Below, one piece after another: positions 22,432 to 32,988 of a stretch of DNA of 64,000 nucleotides. Below the pieces are notes generated by a model. It did no database searches, was not told where the DNA came from, and saw only the letters and a program-made list of their open reading frames with translations. Both the position numbers and the translations under genes were made by a program. The stretch comes from Clarkia xantiana subsp. parviflora (Eukaryota > Streptophyta > Magnoliopsida > Myrtales > Onagraceae). The DNA lies in contig JAPTYO010000009.1 of the NCBI GenBank assembly GCA_036873135.1, positions 42,300,756 through 42,364,755 on the forward strand, read 5' to 3'. The number at the start of each line of letters is the position of its first letter. Position 1 is the stretch's first letter.

Positions 22432-23028
22432 ACTTTTGATACCATATGTTTGACCGAATGTGGCTTTTAGTACTGGATGTTTAGTTTTGTATACTTTTGG
22501 TACCAAACGTTTGAAAAAATGTGGCTTTTGGTACATCCGTTGGTTGACCGTTAGTTTTGGCCGTTAAATGACATGTGCAAGTCACGTGATCGACTATAAA
22601 CTTTTAATTTTGTTCAATTTAGTTCCTCAAATATATTCATAACTTTTATTTTGTTTAATTTAGTCCTTATGCTTCAAAATCGAACCCAATTGGGACCTAT
22701 CTCCAATTGGGTAAATTTGACCCAAAAGAGGCTATGTCAATTGAATTCGATTGGTTTAATTGGGTCCGATTTTGAAGTGTTATGACTAAGTTAAACAAAA
22801 TAAAAGTTAGGAATATATTTGAGGGACTAAAATGAACAAAATTAAAAGTTTAGAGTCGATCACGTGATTTGCACATGTCATTTAACGGCCAAAACTAACG
22901 GCCAACTAACGGATGTACCAAAAACCACATTTTTTCAAACGTTTGGTACCAAAAGTATACAAAACTAAACATACAGTACTAAAAGCCACATTCGGTCAAA
23001 CATATGGTATCAAAAGTACATTTAACCC
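22432..23028. mobile_element. Foldback MITE inside G's 5' LTR
   Basis: The left arm starts ACTTTTGATACCATATG and the right arm ends CATATGGTATCAAAAGT. Nearly the whole 590 bp is one inverted repeat, with further mirrored blocks GTGGCTTTTAGTAC, ACGTGATCGAC and TAACGGCC. The right end extends to ACATTTAACCC; the left end lacks the matching GGGTTAAATGT, so it is truncated or ended irregularly. The empty site is 15281-15310 of the left LTR. No transposase is present. The superfamily cannot be fixed without a clear duplication. Confidence 0.85.
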
Positions 23029-23363
23029 TAAAATTTAAATAAAAAATGCTAATAAATAATTATTCTAGAGAATATTCCTAAGGATATTTATCTTTACATA
23101 TATTTATTTTTTTGAATAAAAAATAATATCTGGAGATAAATATCTTACAGATAATTTTCTAAAATAAAAAAACTAATTATTATATATATATTTTTAAATA
23201 TTCCGAAAATATTAAATAAATTCGAAATAATTTAAAATATATTTTATAATAATTTCCCTAATGTGCCCTTGAGCATTTTTGGAGACTTTGTGGCTTGACG
23301 CGTCCGGAATTTGACGTATCATGTGTAACGTCGTTACGTCCGGGTCAAAATCGAATGTTTACA

Positions 23364-23368
23364 ATGTA
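23364..23368. repeat. Target site duplication of G, right copy
   Basis: ATGTA, identical to 14009-14013. Confidence 0.88.
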
Positions 23369-24783
23369 AATATGCTCATACATGATACTAGGGACTTGTT
23401 CCAAAATAGATATTTGTTTAGTCCTTAGCACATGGTGTAGACACTATTAATGAGAATTAGGAGAGAGAGTAGTCATTAGCTTACATCCTCCCTTGATAGT
23501 TTTTCAAGAAGCTCTCCTTGCTTGTTGAAGAAGGAGCTCATGGAGGTGAGAATTTTGAGTAGTCATATCATATTTGACATCGATCAAGGTCTAATCTGGG
23601 CAAGGAGGAAACCACGACGGCGCGTGATAAGGGAGGGGCGGCGCGTGAGTTTGCAGCGGCGGCGCGTGGATCCTCGGGGCGGCGCGTGGGTTTTCGGGTG
23701 ACGACGAGTAGCAATTCGGTCTTGCTTCGTGTCGGTGAGTCCAATTCCATACATGGCTGGACATTTTGTGACTTCGTTTGGCCTTGATTTAATCTTGAAA
23801 TCACTATGTACCTAGTTACCTTAACATGCATACAAGGTGTTTGATAAAATGCATTAGAATACTTAGCCCCAAATCGGCCAAAATTTTTCTAAGTGCTGAA
23901 AATTTTAGAAAAGTGCAAATCAATCGTTACACTTCCCTTATACGTAGTGTTCATTGCCGACATTTTTCTCCGTGCCTTAGCCGTTGTTTTAGTAGGCTCG
24001 ATATTGATGATCGGTAGTTGTACGTACATGGCCGTAAATGGTTGTATATTGGTGATGATAGCTTAGGCAATGTATGTTGAGCATCATGTATAGATTGTCG
24101 GTCTTTGTCTGCAAACATGTTAAAACACTTAGAAAATATTTCAATAATATCTAATGCTTGTTACCATTGATGTCGTCATATGATTCTTATCGATCGCCGG
24201 CATAGAAACACTTAGAAAATATTTCATAGTAGTTGGTGTTTGCCACTTGATGTTAGTATATTTGGAGAATGCTCCTAGATAGTTGTTTCCATGCCGCTCG
24301 CTGCATGTCGACACCTTGTCGTACGTGGATATTTGATAGTACGCTGACAGCTTGTAATATGCTGACTGTCATCCTGAGCAAAACACTTAGAAAATATTTC
24401 ACCATTGTGATCATGTGCATTGTGAGCATGAGCTTGATGTCAACATGTAAGATAATGAGTTGAGAGGTTTGCCCCCTTGCACGATGGTTGATACTTTTTG
24501 CACGAAGACTATTAAGTCATTACGTACATAGTTATCTCACATGGAGCGTTCATTGCATAGATGTTTTCATAAGTGTTTGATGCGTTCTTGTGCACTGATT
24601 GGATTGTCGGTTGTACCTTGCAGGATACCTCATCTCACTGTCATCTTTGCATACTTAGCCTTCTCATAGCTGCTAATATGTGTAAGTCTTCTATCCCCAA
24701 TCCGAGAGTGACACTGTGTTCGGATACTAACGCAAAGTTAGACACTAATAGCCTTTGTAATCTTGTTTGTATCATACTTGTAG
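23369..24783 (+). other. D: upstream/promoter-like region of the antisense gene
   Basis: About 1.4 kb with no long ORF. 23600-23700 is a small GC-rich island with four GGCGGCGCGTG words. The sequence CACTTAGAAAATATTTC occurs three times (24124, 24207 and 24382, each within a word or two). From about 24330 the DNA aligns with 39270-39600 of E (GACAGCTTGTAATATGCTGACTG and on). It ends at an acceptor-like CTTGTAG before the first antisense exon I can place. Confidence 0.6.
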
Positions 24784-26245
24784 ATTGGTTTATTGGGAAG
24801 AGCTCTTCCTTGCATGTGGCATCTACACGTAGCACCCCTCCTTCTGACAAGTCCGCTTCATCGGTTGTTCTTGCTGCCCCCTTGATTTCCGGATATGATC
24901 GCGGGAAGGGTCTTATGAGTAAGATATTTCCTTTGACACTATTTCTTACTTTCTTGACTTATCACTCTCACTGCCTTGTCTTTTTGATAATTCAGCTCGT
25001 TCTTCTGCATTTGACGTTCCCGTGGTTGATTCCCAACTTCCCACCAAGCGATCTGATGCGGCGGCGCATGACTCGAGCGACCCTAAGCGCGCTAAGACAA
25101 GTGCTACCATTCTAACTCCAGCTTGCGACAAGGAAAAAGGAGTTGTTTGATGCACGATGGTACCTTCTGCCCCTTGGTCGAGGGATCGGCCCGCGGAGGA
25201 TCGCCCTTCTTCTCAAGGTATGAGATAAACACTTAGTTTTGACCTTGTCTGGATGTTTAACACTTAATTTTTTTTTTTCCAGTGATTCCAGCTTTGAAAC
25301 GTGATCACCTACTTCGTCCCTTGGAGGGTGATGTATCTATTAATGCATAGAAACCTCTTGGTAAAGGTGGCCTTCGCTTTCCTAAGTATGTGAAGCTTAG
25401 TATGTCGGAAGTTGGAGTCCGTGTGTTGCACAGGAGTGTGCCCCCGGGCGATCGACGCGCCTGTCCAAGAACTGATGAAGAAGCCGAGGAATGCGTTGAA
25501 CATGCCTTGGCTGGCTTTGACCTTGTAAGTTAACAGGTTGCGTTTCTTGATTGCTTTATGTGTCATATGCCTTTGTTGTGTAATGCTTAGATACTTGTCT
25601 ACTTGTTATGATTCTCAGGCTGTGTCTCAGATAGTTAACATGTCGTCTCATGTTGTGGAGCTTGTAAGTGCTAAGAGAGCTGCCGTTAGCAAATGCAATG
25701 CCGCCAGTCTTGAACTTGCACATTCTAAGGAGAAGGTGTGTGCACTTGGTTTGAAGATTACTGATTCTGAAGCCAAGTATCAGGTGTTAGAGACTCAAAT
25801 TTCTGATATTGAAGCTGAGATGATTGCGCTTGAGAAACAGATTCCTGACGATATCACAGTTCGAGAGGCTGCCTTGATTGCTGTGCGTGAGGAACATCAT
25901 GCACTCGGAGTTGAAGCAGGTTTTGCCAAGTATTTGGATACTCCTGCCTTTAGTCTTGCAGTTAAGGAGAAGTCTGACGACATGATGGCAAAACGTGCTG
26001 AAGACTATTTCCGCCGTGTGAGCGCACTTGCCCCCAACTTTCCTTTTGGTGAGCGTGGGCCTTGTTCTGAATATGCCGTTAACTATCTCAAAGCATTTCA
26101 TGCTTTAGGGCTTGACGTAGCCAACTATGATGTGATTGATGATGGAGAAGGAGGCATTGATGTTGTTGTTACCTCCCCTGAGTTTATGGAAGTTGCTTCT
26201 CAACTTTCTGGAGATAGTGGTACTTCTCATGTGGCATCGGGTTGA
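24784..26245 (+). pseudogene. D: antisense gene (aORF), four exons visible
   Basis: This plus-strand gene is antisense to D's pol. Exons inferred from GT-AG sites are 24784-24918 (begins WFIGKSSS), 24996-25217, 25283-25524 (contains EVGVRVLHRSVPPGDR) and 25619-26245 (NMSSHVVELVSAKRAAVSK, a heptad-like coiled-coil region, then a C-terminal part with FPFGERGPC). Exon order, intron phases and these motifs match F's antisense gene. A TAG in the third exon (25348-25350) and a TGA in the second (25148-25150) break it. The transposase-like first exon of F is not seen. Function unknown. Antisense ORFs are known from Tat-lineage elements. Confidence 0.75.
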
Positions 26246-26558
26246 TGTTATGTTGAGGCTTTTGTCCCAACTTTTGCTTATGCATTTTCTTGAGTTATCT
26301 TCATTGTCCGTATGTATTGGACTTGCATGATAAGATTGATCTCCTTGTTATAATGGATAAATATCCAATGTTGCGACTTGCGCATTGCATGGTGTTATTA
26401 GCGCCCCTCTTGAAAAAATTTCCAAGGCATGGCATGATATGTACACTTGGTACTTGTAGTATTGTATATAGTAATGTACTCGGCACGGGCACTTGGCACT
26501 CGACACTCGGCACAGGCACTTGACATGTAGCAGTGTCGTCTTGACGAAGCAAGACTTA

Positions 26559-26617
26559 AGTTTATACCGTCTCTTAGTTCCACTCTAAGGCGACGTTGTA
26601 CAAGACTCGACTTGTAA
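26559..26617. promoter_or_regulatory. 59-bp block identical between D and E
   Basis: Starts AGTTTATACCGTCTC and ends AGACTCGACTTGTAA. It is identical to 41084-41142 in E, while flanking sequence is only moderately similar. It lies just beyond the 3' end of the antisense gene. Role unknown; a cis element is inferred from conservation only. Confidence 0.6.
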
Positions 26618-26869
26618 GTTTAATGAGCTTTTCAAACATGGTGCGCTCCTGCTAGCGTTTTTTAGTGAAGCCTGCCCACTTAAGGTATAGGTCTTCATTA
26701 TGTCTGCATCCTTAAGAGGATATGCATAGTTTGAGTATACATGAAGCTATCTTATCAATGAATGTATCTTCATGGCGTATGAACCCTTAAGAAGGATATA
26801 CATAATTTGTAGATGGGGTGATAAGTCCCACCTAAGTGCCGCATCCTGAGTTGTATGCAGGGAATGGCT

Positions 26870-27035
26870 ATGAACATGAGGATTTGCCTCTAAGAGGATT
26901 TCACAGCATGCCATTTTTTAGAAGTAAGCATGGGGTTTGCCCTTACAAAGAGGATGTCGGAGCATGCTACTTTGATAGATGTGAACATGAGGTTTGCCCT
27001 TGCAAAGAGGATGTCGCAGCATGGCACTTTTGATA
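26870..27035. repeat. D: three-copy tandem repeat at the convergent junction
   Basis: Units of about 60 bp built on GAACATGAGGTTTGCCCTTGC and AAAGAGGATGTCGCAGCATG. The first copy is the most diverged. Position corresponds to the repeat fields of E (41520-41840) and F (50512-51190). Confidence 0.75.
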
Positions 27036-27596
27036 ATAAATCTTGGTGTTTATCCCAGATATTGCTTGTTGTTGACGCCTTTGGAATAGTCGTCATTTTG
27101 ATAGAGAATTTATATAAGTCCCTTTTTGTAGATACCGCAAGTTGTCATTGCGACATATAAGTTGACTGTGCACATAGCACGATGGATTTGTGTTGCCGAC
27201 ATCTTCTTGAAATAGACGCCGTTATAGACGGAGAGATAAACTCCTTGTTGGTGTAGATAATAAATATGTTGGCGTTGTATGTTGTAAGTTCCTCGTTACA
27301 TAGTGTTTAGCTTGTATTGTTGATAATAATCTTCTTGATGCCGCATAATATAAGTTGTATACTGACTTGAGTTGTTGATATGAGTAATATGCTCGTTGTT
27401 TGTTACTTGGTGTTAATCCAAAGTAGAGTGTATAATGTAGAGAGGTACCTACGAAAGTAAATCGACTACATTAGATGATTGATGTAGTTACATGATTGTA
27501 AACTTATCTGGAGTTATATATCTCCTTTATTTGCACATAGGAATTAAGACAAAAAAGCTTGATACAGTAGCTCCTTTGTAACATAGTATTCTTCCT

Positions 27597-28596
27597 TTAT
27601 CCATGAAATTTCTTCAAGTGCCCCCCATTGAATGTGTTTGTAAGGATGTTGCCTTCCGCATCTTGAAGGCGGTATGCGCTGACATAGGGGATTGAAATAA
27701 TTTTGTATGGACCTTCCCACTTTGGAGATAGTTTGCTGATATGATCCAGGTGTGAGAATTTGTTCCTTCTCCACACCATTTCGCCCACATGGAATTGTCT
27801 TTCCTTCACCTTCCTGTTATAATATCTTGCAGTCATCAGGCGCATACGTGCTTGCATTTGTTCCGCGTTTCGCCTTCTTTCATCTGCCAGGTCCAAGTCT
27901 AGACGCATTTCTGCTTCGTTGGCTTGAGGATCAAAGTGGGTTGTGCGATACGATGAGACAGCAATTTCGATTGGTGCTACTGCCACTGTTCCATATACCA
28001 GGCTGAATGGTGTTTCACCTATTGACTCTTTTGGAGTTGTGCGCACAGCCCATAAGACGCTGCTAAGCTCTTCTGCCCATCCTACCTTCAAGGCGTGGAC
28101 TCTCTTCTTAAGACCATCCAGGACAATCTTGTTGGCGGATTCGACTTGTCCATTTTTTTGGAATGACGCACTGATGCAAAACGGTGGTCTATGCTGAGTC
28201 TTTCGTAGAATTTCTGGAGTCTGGAGCTCCTGAATTGTGGTCCATTATCGCTGATAAGCACTTTCGGGACACCATAGCATGCTATGATATGGTTTCGGAT
28301 GAAATCCATTATTTGCGCATCCATTGTTCGTGCTAATGCCTTAGCCTCGATCCACTTGGAGAAGTAGTCGATGGCTACCACGATGTACTTGGTTTGACCC
28401 TTGGATCTTGGAAGTGGGCCCACCAGGTCGATGCCCCATTGTGCGAAGGGCTAGGAACTTACGATTGGACACAGCTCTGTTGCGGGTGCCGCTATATTCC
28501 TTGAGTATAATTGGCAAGATTCGCATTCTGCAACCAAGTGTGTTGCTTGGTTCTTCATTGTTGGCTAATAGTATCCCAAATTAAGTGCCTTGTGGA
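27597..28596 (-). pseudogene. pol: D: integrase, frameshifted
   Basis: The core domain is at 28423-28088 (GPLPRSKGQTKYIVVAIDYFS, KWIEAKAL, then a SDNGPQFRS catalytic block). It is followed in another frame (28091-27597) by WAVRTTPKESIGETPFSLVYG and the C-terminal KLSPKWEGPYKI, the GPF/GPY-type module of gypsy integrases, ending LKKFHG. Frames break near 28090 and 28590, and the N-terminal HHCC finger region (28430-28596) is degraded. It would insert the cDNA. The last frame runs to a stop at 27544. Confidence 0.9.
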
Positions 28597-29334
28597 TTAA
28601 GGATCTTGCCCCCTCGTGAGAAGGCCTTTGTGTAATTCCTTCAACACTGTTTGGCCTTCTGGGAAGGTTATGCACTTTAGGTATGAAGTTGAGAATCCTA
28701 TCTTGTACAGCTGGCCTTCGATCAACGTGTAGTTGACAGGGAATCTTCTAATTTTTTGTGCTTTAATTCTGTCGTCCGAGAGTACGTTGTCAGTGAGATA
28801 TGCCAGGATTGGAGTCATCCATGTTGTCTCTGAGTTGATGTTTAACACTTCTAGCTTGTCGATTACGGACATGATCCTTCTTTCGACGAAATGCGTTTCC
28901 CTGCCTTGCTCCTTTCCTTGCGCGAACTTGCTTAAAGCGTCCGTTTCTTAATTTTCTTCCCTTGGAACGGATGTTATGTTGAAAGTTTCAAAGCTCGTTA
29001 TTAGCTCTTTTGCTTGCCCCAGGTACTTTTACATGTTCTCCGACTTGGCCACGTACTCGCCTTTGACCTGATTGACGACTAGCTGTGAATCGCACTTGAC
29101 TCTTAAGTGTTTAACTCCGAGGCCTTTTGCAATCCTCAATCCTATTATCAAGGCTTCGTACTCTGCCTCGTTGTTTGTTGCTCTGAATGTTAGGCTTAGA
29201 CAATACTTCAATGGTTCTGAACCGTCAGGTGGAATTAGGAGAAAGCCCGCGCCTGATCCTCCTACATTTGAGGAACCGTCAGTGTACATTTGCCACACTT
29301 CGGTGTGCTCCTCATTTTGTTGTGTTCCATCTTA
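28597..29334 (-). pseudogene. pol: D: second RNase H and linker to integrase
   Basis: Same frame as the RT, after a TAA (29332-29334). WQMYTDGSSNVGGSGAG begins at about 29298, followed by TNNEAEYEALIIGL and KCDSQLVVNQVKGEY. A further TAA lies at 29029, and the frame continues through SVIDKLEVLNINSE to 28597. The tandem of two RNase H domains is the Tat-lineage hallmark. At least two in-frame stops. Confidence 0.9.
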
Positions 29335-30516
29335 AGTGTCAGTTTCTGGGGTTATTCCTGTGAACTCTGCGATGAAGTCTGCTAATGCTTGACCTTTGAT
29401 TGTTGTTCGCGGTGCAAAGTGCATGCGGAATTCACTTAGCTCAACTGACCACTTTGTTAGCTTTCCTGACATGTTTGGCTTTGACAGGATGTGCTTCAAG
29501 GGTTGGTCTGTTAGGACTGTTATTTCGTGCGCATGGGAGTATGGCCTCAGTTTCCTTGATGCTACTATGAGAGCGTACAAGTACTTCTCGATCGGCATGT
29601 AATTCACTTCATACTTTGCCAGGATTTTGCTCACGTAGTATACTGGGAGCTGTGTAGTTCCTTTTTGTATGACAAGCACCGAGCTGACTGCGGTGTTGCT
29701 CACGGATATGTATAGATAGAGCGGTTCGCCTTGTAATGGTTTTGCTAACGCTCGGAGCGTTCGCAGGTGCTGCTTCAATTGTTGGAATGCTTCTTCACAT
29801 ATCGGCGTCCACTCGAACTTCTTGTTTGCACGAAGCACTTGGAAAAAGGGAAGGGCTTTGTCTCCTACCCTTGCCAGGAATCTGTTAAGAACTGTTAAAC
29901 GACCATTTAATTGCTGGACCTCCTGGTGCTTCTTGGGGGACTCCATTTCTTCTATCGCCTTTACTTTTTCTGGGTTTGCTTCAATTCCCCTCTCACTGAC
30001 CATGAATCCCAAAAATTTTCCCGACTGCACGCCAAAGGCACACTTTGTTGGATTTAGCCTGAATTGGAATTCTCGCATTCTTTTGAACACCGTGCGGAGG
30101 CTGTCAGCATGATTACGCCTTTTCGTCGACTTCACGACCATGTCATCTACATATGCTTCCATAGTTTTCCCGATCATATCTCCGAAAATTATGTTGACCA
30201 TAAGCTGGTATGTTGCCCCTGCATTGATTAGTCCGAATGGCATGACGTTGTAATTGTAGATCTCGCTATCTGCGTAGAATGCGGTATGAGGTGCATCTTC
30301 TTCTGCCATTGGAATTTGGTTGTATTCTGAATATGCATCCATTACTGACATTAACTCGTGGCCCGCGGTGGCATCGACCAGGTGGTCGATTCTTGGAAGA
30401 GGATATGAATCTTTCGGAGATGCATTGTTAAGATCTCTGTAGTCGATGCACATTCTCATCTTGCCGTTAGGCTTGGGCACCAAGACTGGGTTTGCCACCC
30501 ATGTTTGGTATCGCGA
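29335..30516 (-). pseudogene. pol: D: reverse transcriptase and first RNase H
   Basis: A long open frame of 388 codons from the ATG at 30498. It holds the blocks VANPVLVPKPNGKMRMCIDY, MDAYSEYNQI, FGLINAGATYQLM and YVDDMVVKS (catalytic YVDD about 30139-30150), then the RNase H motifs YYVSKILAKYEVNYM and LTDQPLKHIL. All catalytic blocks appear present. It is joined in frame to the protease ORF across one TAA (30517-30519), and is closely related to A's RT. Confidence 0.94.
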
Positions 30517-31728
30517 TTATTCAATAAAGTCTGCGTTCAGCAACTTTCCAACTTCCTCTCGTATCGCCAACTTCTTGTCCCCTCCCAACGGTCGTAATTT
30601 TTGTGCTACCTCTCTGGATCCTGGCTTGATGTTGAGTTTGTGAGAGATCACGTTTGGGCTTATTCCCGGCATGTCGCTTGGTGACCACGCGAACAGCTCC
30701 TTGTACTCTACTAGGAGTGCCTTGATTTCTATCACTTCATCTTTTGACAGTGATGCGCCTATTCGGACCATCCTGTCTGGTTCATCTATCTTGACTTCTT
30801 GCAACGCTTCAACCGGAGCAGGACATGCATGATCAGTCCTCGGGTCCTCATCAATGATGGGGACTTCGCTATTATCCGCCTTGACATTATGTTGGAGTGC
30901 AACCTTGTAACAATCTTTTGATAGTTGCTGGTCTCCCTTAACTTCACCGATTACCGCTTTTGTTGGAAATTTGATCTTCTGGTGTGATGTTGACGCTATC
31001 ATGCCCCACTTTTTCATGGTTGTATATCCTAGGATTTCGTTATATGTGTCAAGCTTCTCCACGACCACGAACGGAACGTCTATTTGGATTTGTTGTTCTC
31101 CTTCCCCCATGATGACTGACAGGGTTATAACTCCTAACAGATAGCTTGCATCTCCCATGAATCCCACTAAGGGTGAGTTCATTCTTTTGACAAGCTTCTT
31201 TCTTCCAAGGGCTAGGATGATGGCTTTTGTAATGACGTTGGGCGAACTTCCACCGTCCACCATCATGCGCTTGACGTCCATGCCGTCAATTTTCATGGTT
31301 ATGACTAAAGCATCAGTGTGTGGGCACACAATGTGCGTTTTGTCTTTTGATGAAAAACCAATGTCGTCTTCTACGGGATCCTCCTTCATGACGGCATCTA
31401 TCCTGACGGCATCTTCCATGATAACGTCCTCTATGTCAGTATTCTGGCATATGCGCTTTGTCTGGGCGGTGTATACTTCCCGTTTGTACGACGTCTCTCC
31501 TCCGGCTCCGAAGCCTCCATGGATCACGTGCACACTTGCCATCTTTTCTGAAAGGGATGTAATGTATGTCGTATGCTGATCTTCGGGGCCATGCTGTGCG
31601 GAGGGCACACTGTTTGTTGGCATGGAGGAGGTGGTAGACTCTGCATCCGGAATGTGAGAAGGTCCTTGTTGGCTTCTCGTCGACTTCGGCTTGCTTGTAC
31701 CCGTCTTCTCCGTACGTCTGCCTGTCAT
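30517..31728 (-). pseudogene. D: leader fused directly to protease and RT N-terminus (no gag)
   Basis: A 403-codon open frame. Residues 1-65 are a basic/polar leader (GPSHIPDAESTTSSMPT) resembling E's leader. At about residue 66 it passes without a break into MASVHVIHGGFGAGGET, the motif that precedes the protease in A, B, E and F. The active site MMVDGGSSPNVI follows (about residue 160), then YNEILGYTTM and the RT entry FAWSPSDMPGISPNV. The capsid and zinc-knuckle part, about 450 residues in relatives, is absent and the fusion is in frame. It ends TAA at 30517. Confidence 0.9.
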
Positions 31729-31765
31729 AACTTACGGTATGAAACAGATTCTTGCTTGAATCCGC

Positions 31766-31778
31766 TGACGGCGCCAAG
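31766..31778 (-). other. D: primer binding site
   Basis: The minus strand after the LTR's ...CAACA reads CTTGGCGCCGTCAG, the same TGGCGCCGTC start as in A, E and F. Confidence 0.78.
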
Positions 31779-32393
31779 TGTTGAGACAGTTTCCACTTGG
31801 GATATCTCGAACTGCTTTTCAGGGACCTCGATCCTCGATCCACGAACTAACTTTGGCTCCCACCTCGATCCTCGAACTGACTTTGATCTCTGTCTCAATC
31901 TTATATACGCCGGGTCCTGCAGAGCGGGCGGTAACCAACATGGAGAGGGGGGTGGTGCTGGTTGTGCCCTTTATGATGCTAAAGTCAGTATTTTAGAGAG
32001 AGAAAGTTTTAGAGAGAGGTCAGAGCACAAATAGCCAATTCTCCAAATTTCGAGTTAATTCCCCAAAATGGGAGATCTAGGCCCCTATTTATAGGAAACC
32101 TGAGAACTGTGCCTGGTTTAATGTCGGTTTACAGGAAAACGCTTACCGACATCGAGATTGGCTATATGTGCACTAACATCTCGTACATAGTAAAAACAAG
32201 GGTAAACGCGCAGTATTAGTCGGTAATCTGAACTGTATCGACATTCGGCAATCCGGAGGTCCCCGGTCCGGGTGCGACGCGCATCCGGACCGTTTTGACC
32301 CGGGGTGACTGCGGTAAGATCCGTTTTGTGGTTCTAGCGTGTTTGCGAGGTCCGAAACGTAAATATGATCCCGAATTGGACAGATATCCAACA
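31779..32393 (-). repeat. D: 5' LTR
   Basis: 615 bp, TGTTGAGACAG...GATATCCAACA on the plus strand. Reverse TATA CCCCTATTTATAGG near 32089. It is shorter than the 3' LTR because the GACCGTGTCGACATTC hairpin is missing (about 32228-32250). Confidence 0.92.
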
Positions 32394-32957
32394 AAAACGA
32401 AAATTCACGTTTAAATTTGAGTTTGATGTTCATGATCTTCTAGAACATGATAAGTTTTATCAAGAACAATATTTGGATTCATGATCATAGTAGTGTTTGA
32501 TCTTAAAATTTGACAATTTTTCCAATTTTTGGTGTTATGGCCGAAGCCCTAGGTGAATTATTAGGTAAAATTTTTAATTTCTTGGGTGCAAGTAAGTAAA
32601 ATTCGGTCGGCCCTAGCATATGGATATATTTGTTACCATATTTAAATTTTATAAAAAGGAGACAATATATCTATAAATTGGAAAGATAAGGAAAGATTCA
32701 CATTATATATTAAAATATATAAACTATCAATATATTTAGCTAAAATATATGGATAAAGATATATTGATAGGATTTAGTTACTTAAAAGGATTAAGAAAAA
32801 TATTGTCAACATATATTTTAATCCCTAAAGATATATTTGACAATAATATATATGGCCGAAATTATGGATATATATGTTTATATTGTTAATTGATTTACAT
32901 CTTCTACATAAAATCTTGACAATATTTATATATATGTTATTTAATTATTGAGCCGAA

Positions 32958-32988
<31 letters not shown>

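Larger units (their letters stand above)
14014..23363 (-). mobile_element. Element G: non-coding, repeat-rich LTR element
   Basis: Bounded by TGTCAGACC (14014) and GTTTACA (23363) with a perfect ATGTA duplication. The left LTR is 14014-15620. The right LTR is the same sequence minus its first roughly 500 bp. A polypurine tract (AAAGAGGGGCAAAC on the minus strand) next to the left LTR sets the polarity as minus. The interior has no gag or pol similarity, only three tandem-repeat fields and a duplicated segment, so it is a large non-autonomous derivative. With the 5' LTR edge and primer site deleted it cannot move again. Confidence 0.85.
21687..23363 (-). repeat. G: 5' LTR, truncated and carrying a MITE
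   Basis: Homologous to 14520-15620 but lacking the counterpart of 14014-14519. It has a (GA)n run at 21889-21953 (about 65 bp) against about 20 bp in the other LTR, and an insertion of about 597 bp (22432-23028) absent from it. Ends GTCAAAATCGAATGTTTACA. Confidence 0.85.
26246..27543. other. D: non-coding zone between convergent aORF and pol
   Basis: Shared with E over most of its length (26246-27480 against 40340-42770 of E). Contains the 59-bp identical block and a small tandem repeat, listed separately. GCACTTGGCACTCGACACTCGG-like short repeats occur at 26480-26522. No ORF of interest. Confidence 0.7.
12724..32393 (-). mobile_element. Element D: Tat-like gypsy carrying pol but no gag
   Basis: Minus strand: 5' LTR 31779-32393, primer site, leader, protease, RT, RNase H, second RNase H and integrase (31728-27544), then a plus-strand antisense gene region, polypurine tract and 3' LTR 12724-13359. 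G is nested in it (14014-23363); the net length is about 10.3 kb. Flanking 5-mers AAAAT (12719-12723) and AAAAC (32394-32398) match 4/5. The leader runs directly into the pre-protease motif, so the capsid gene is absent. Skeleton sequence is shared with E over several kilobases. Confidence 0.9.
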
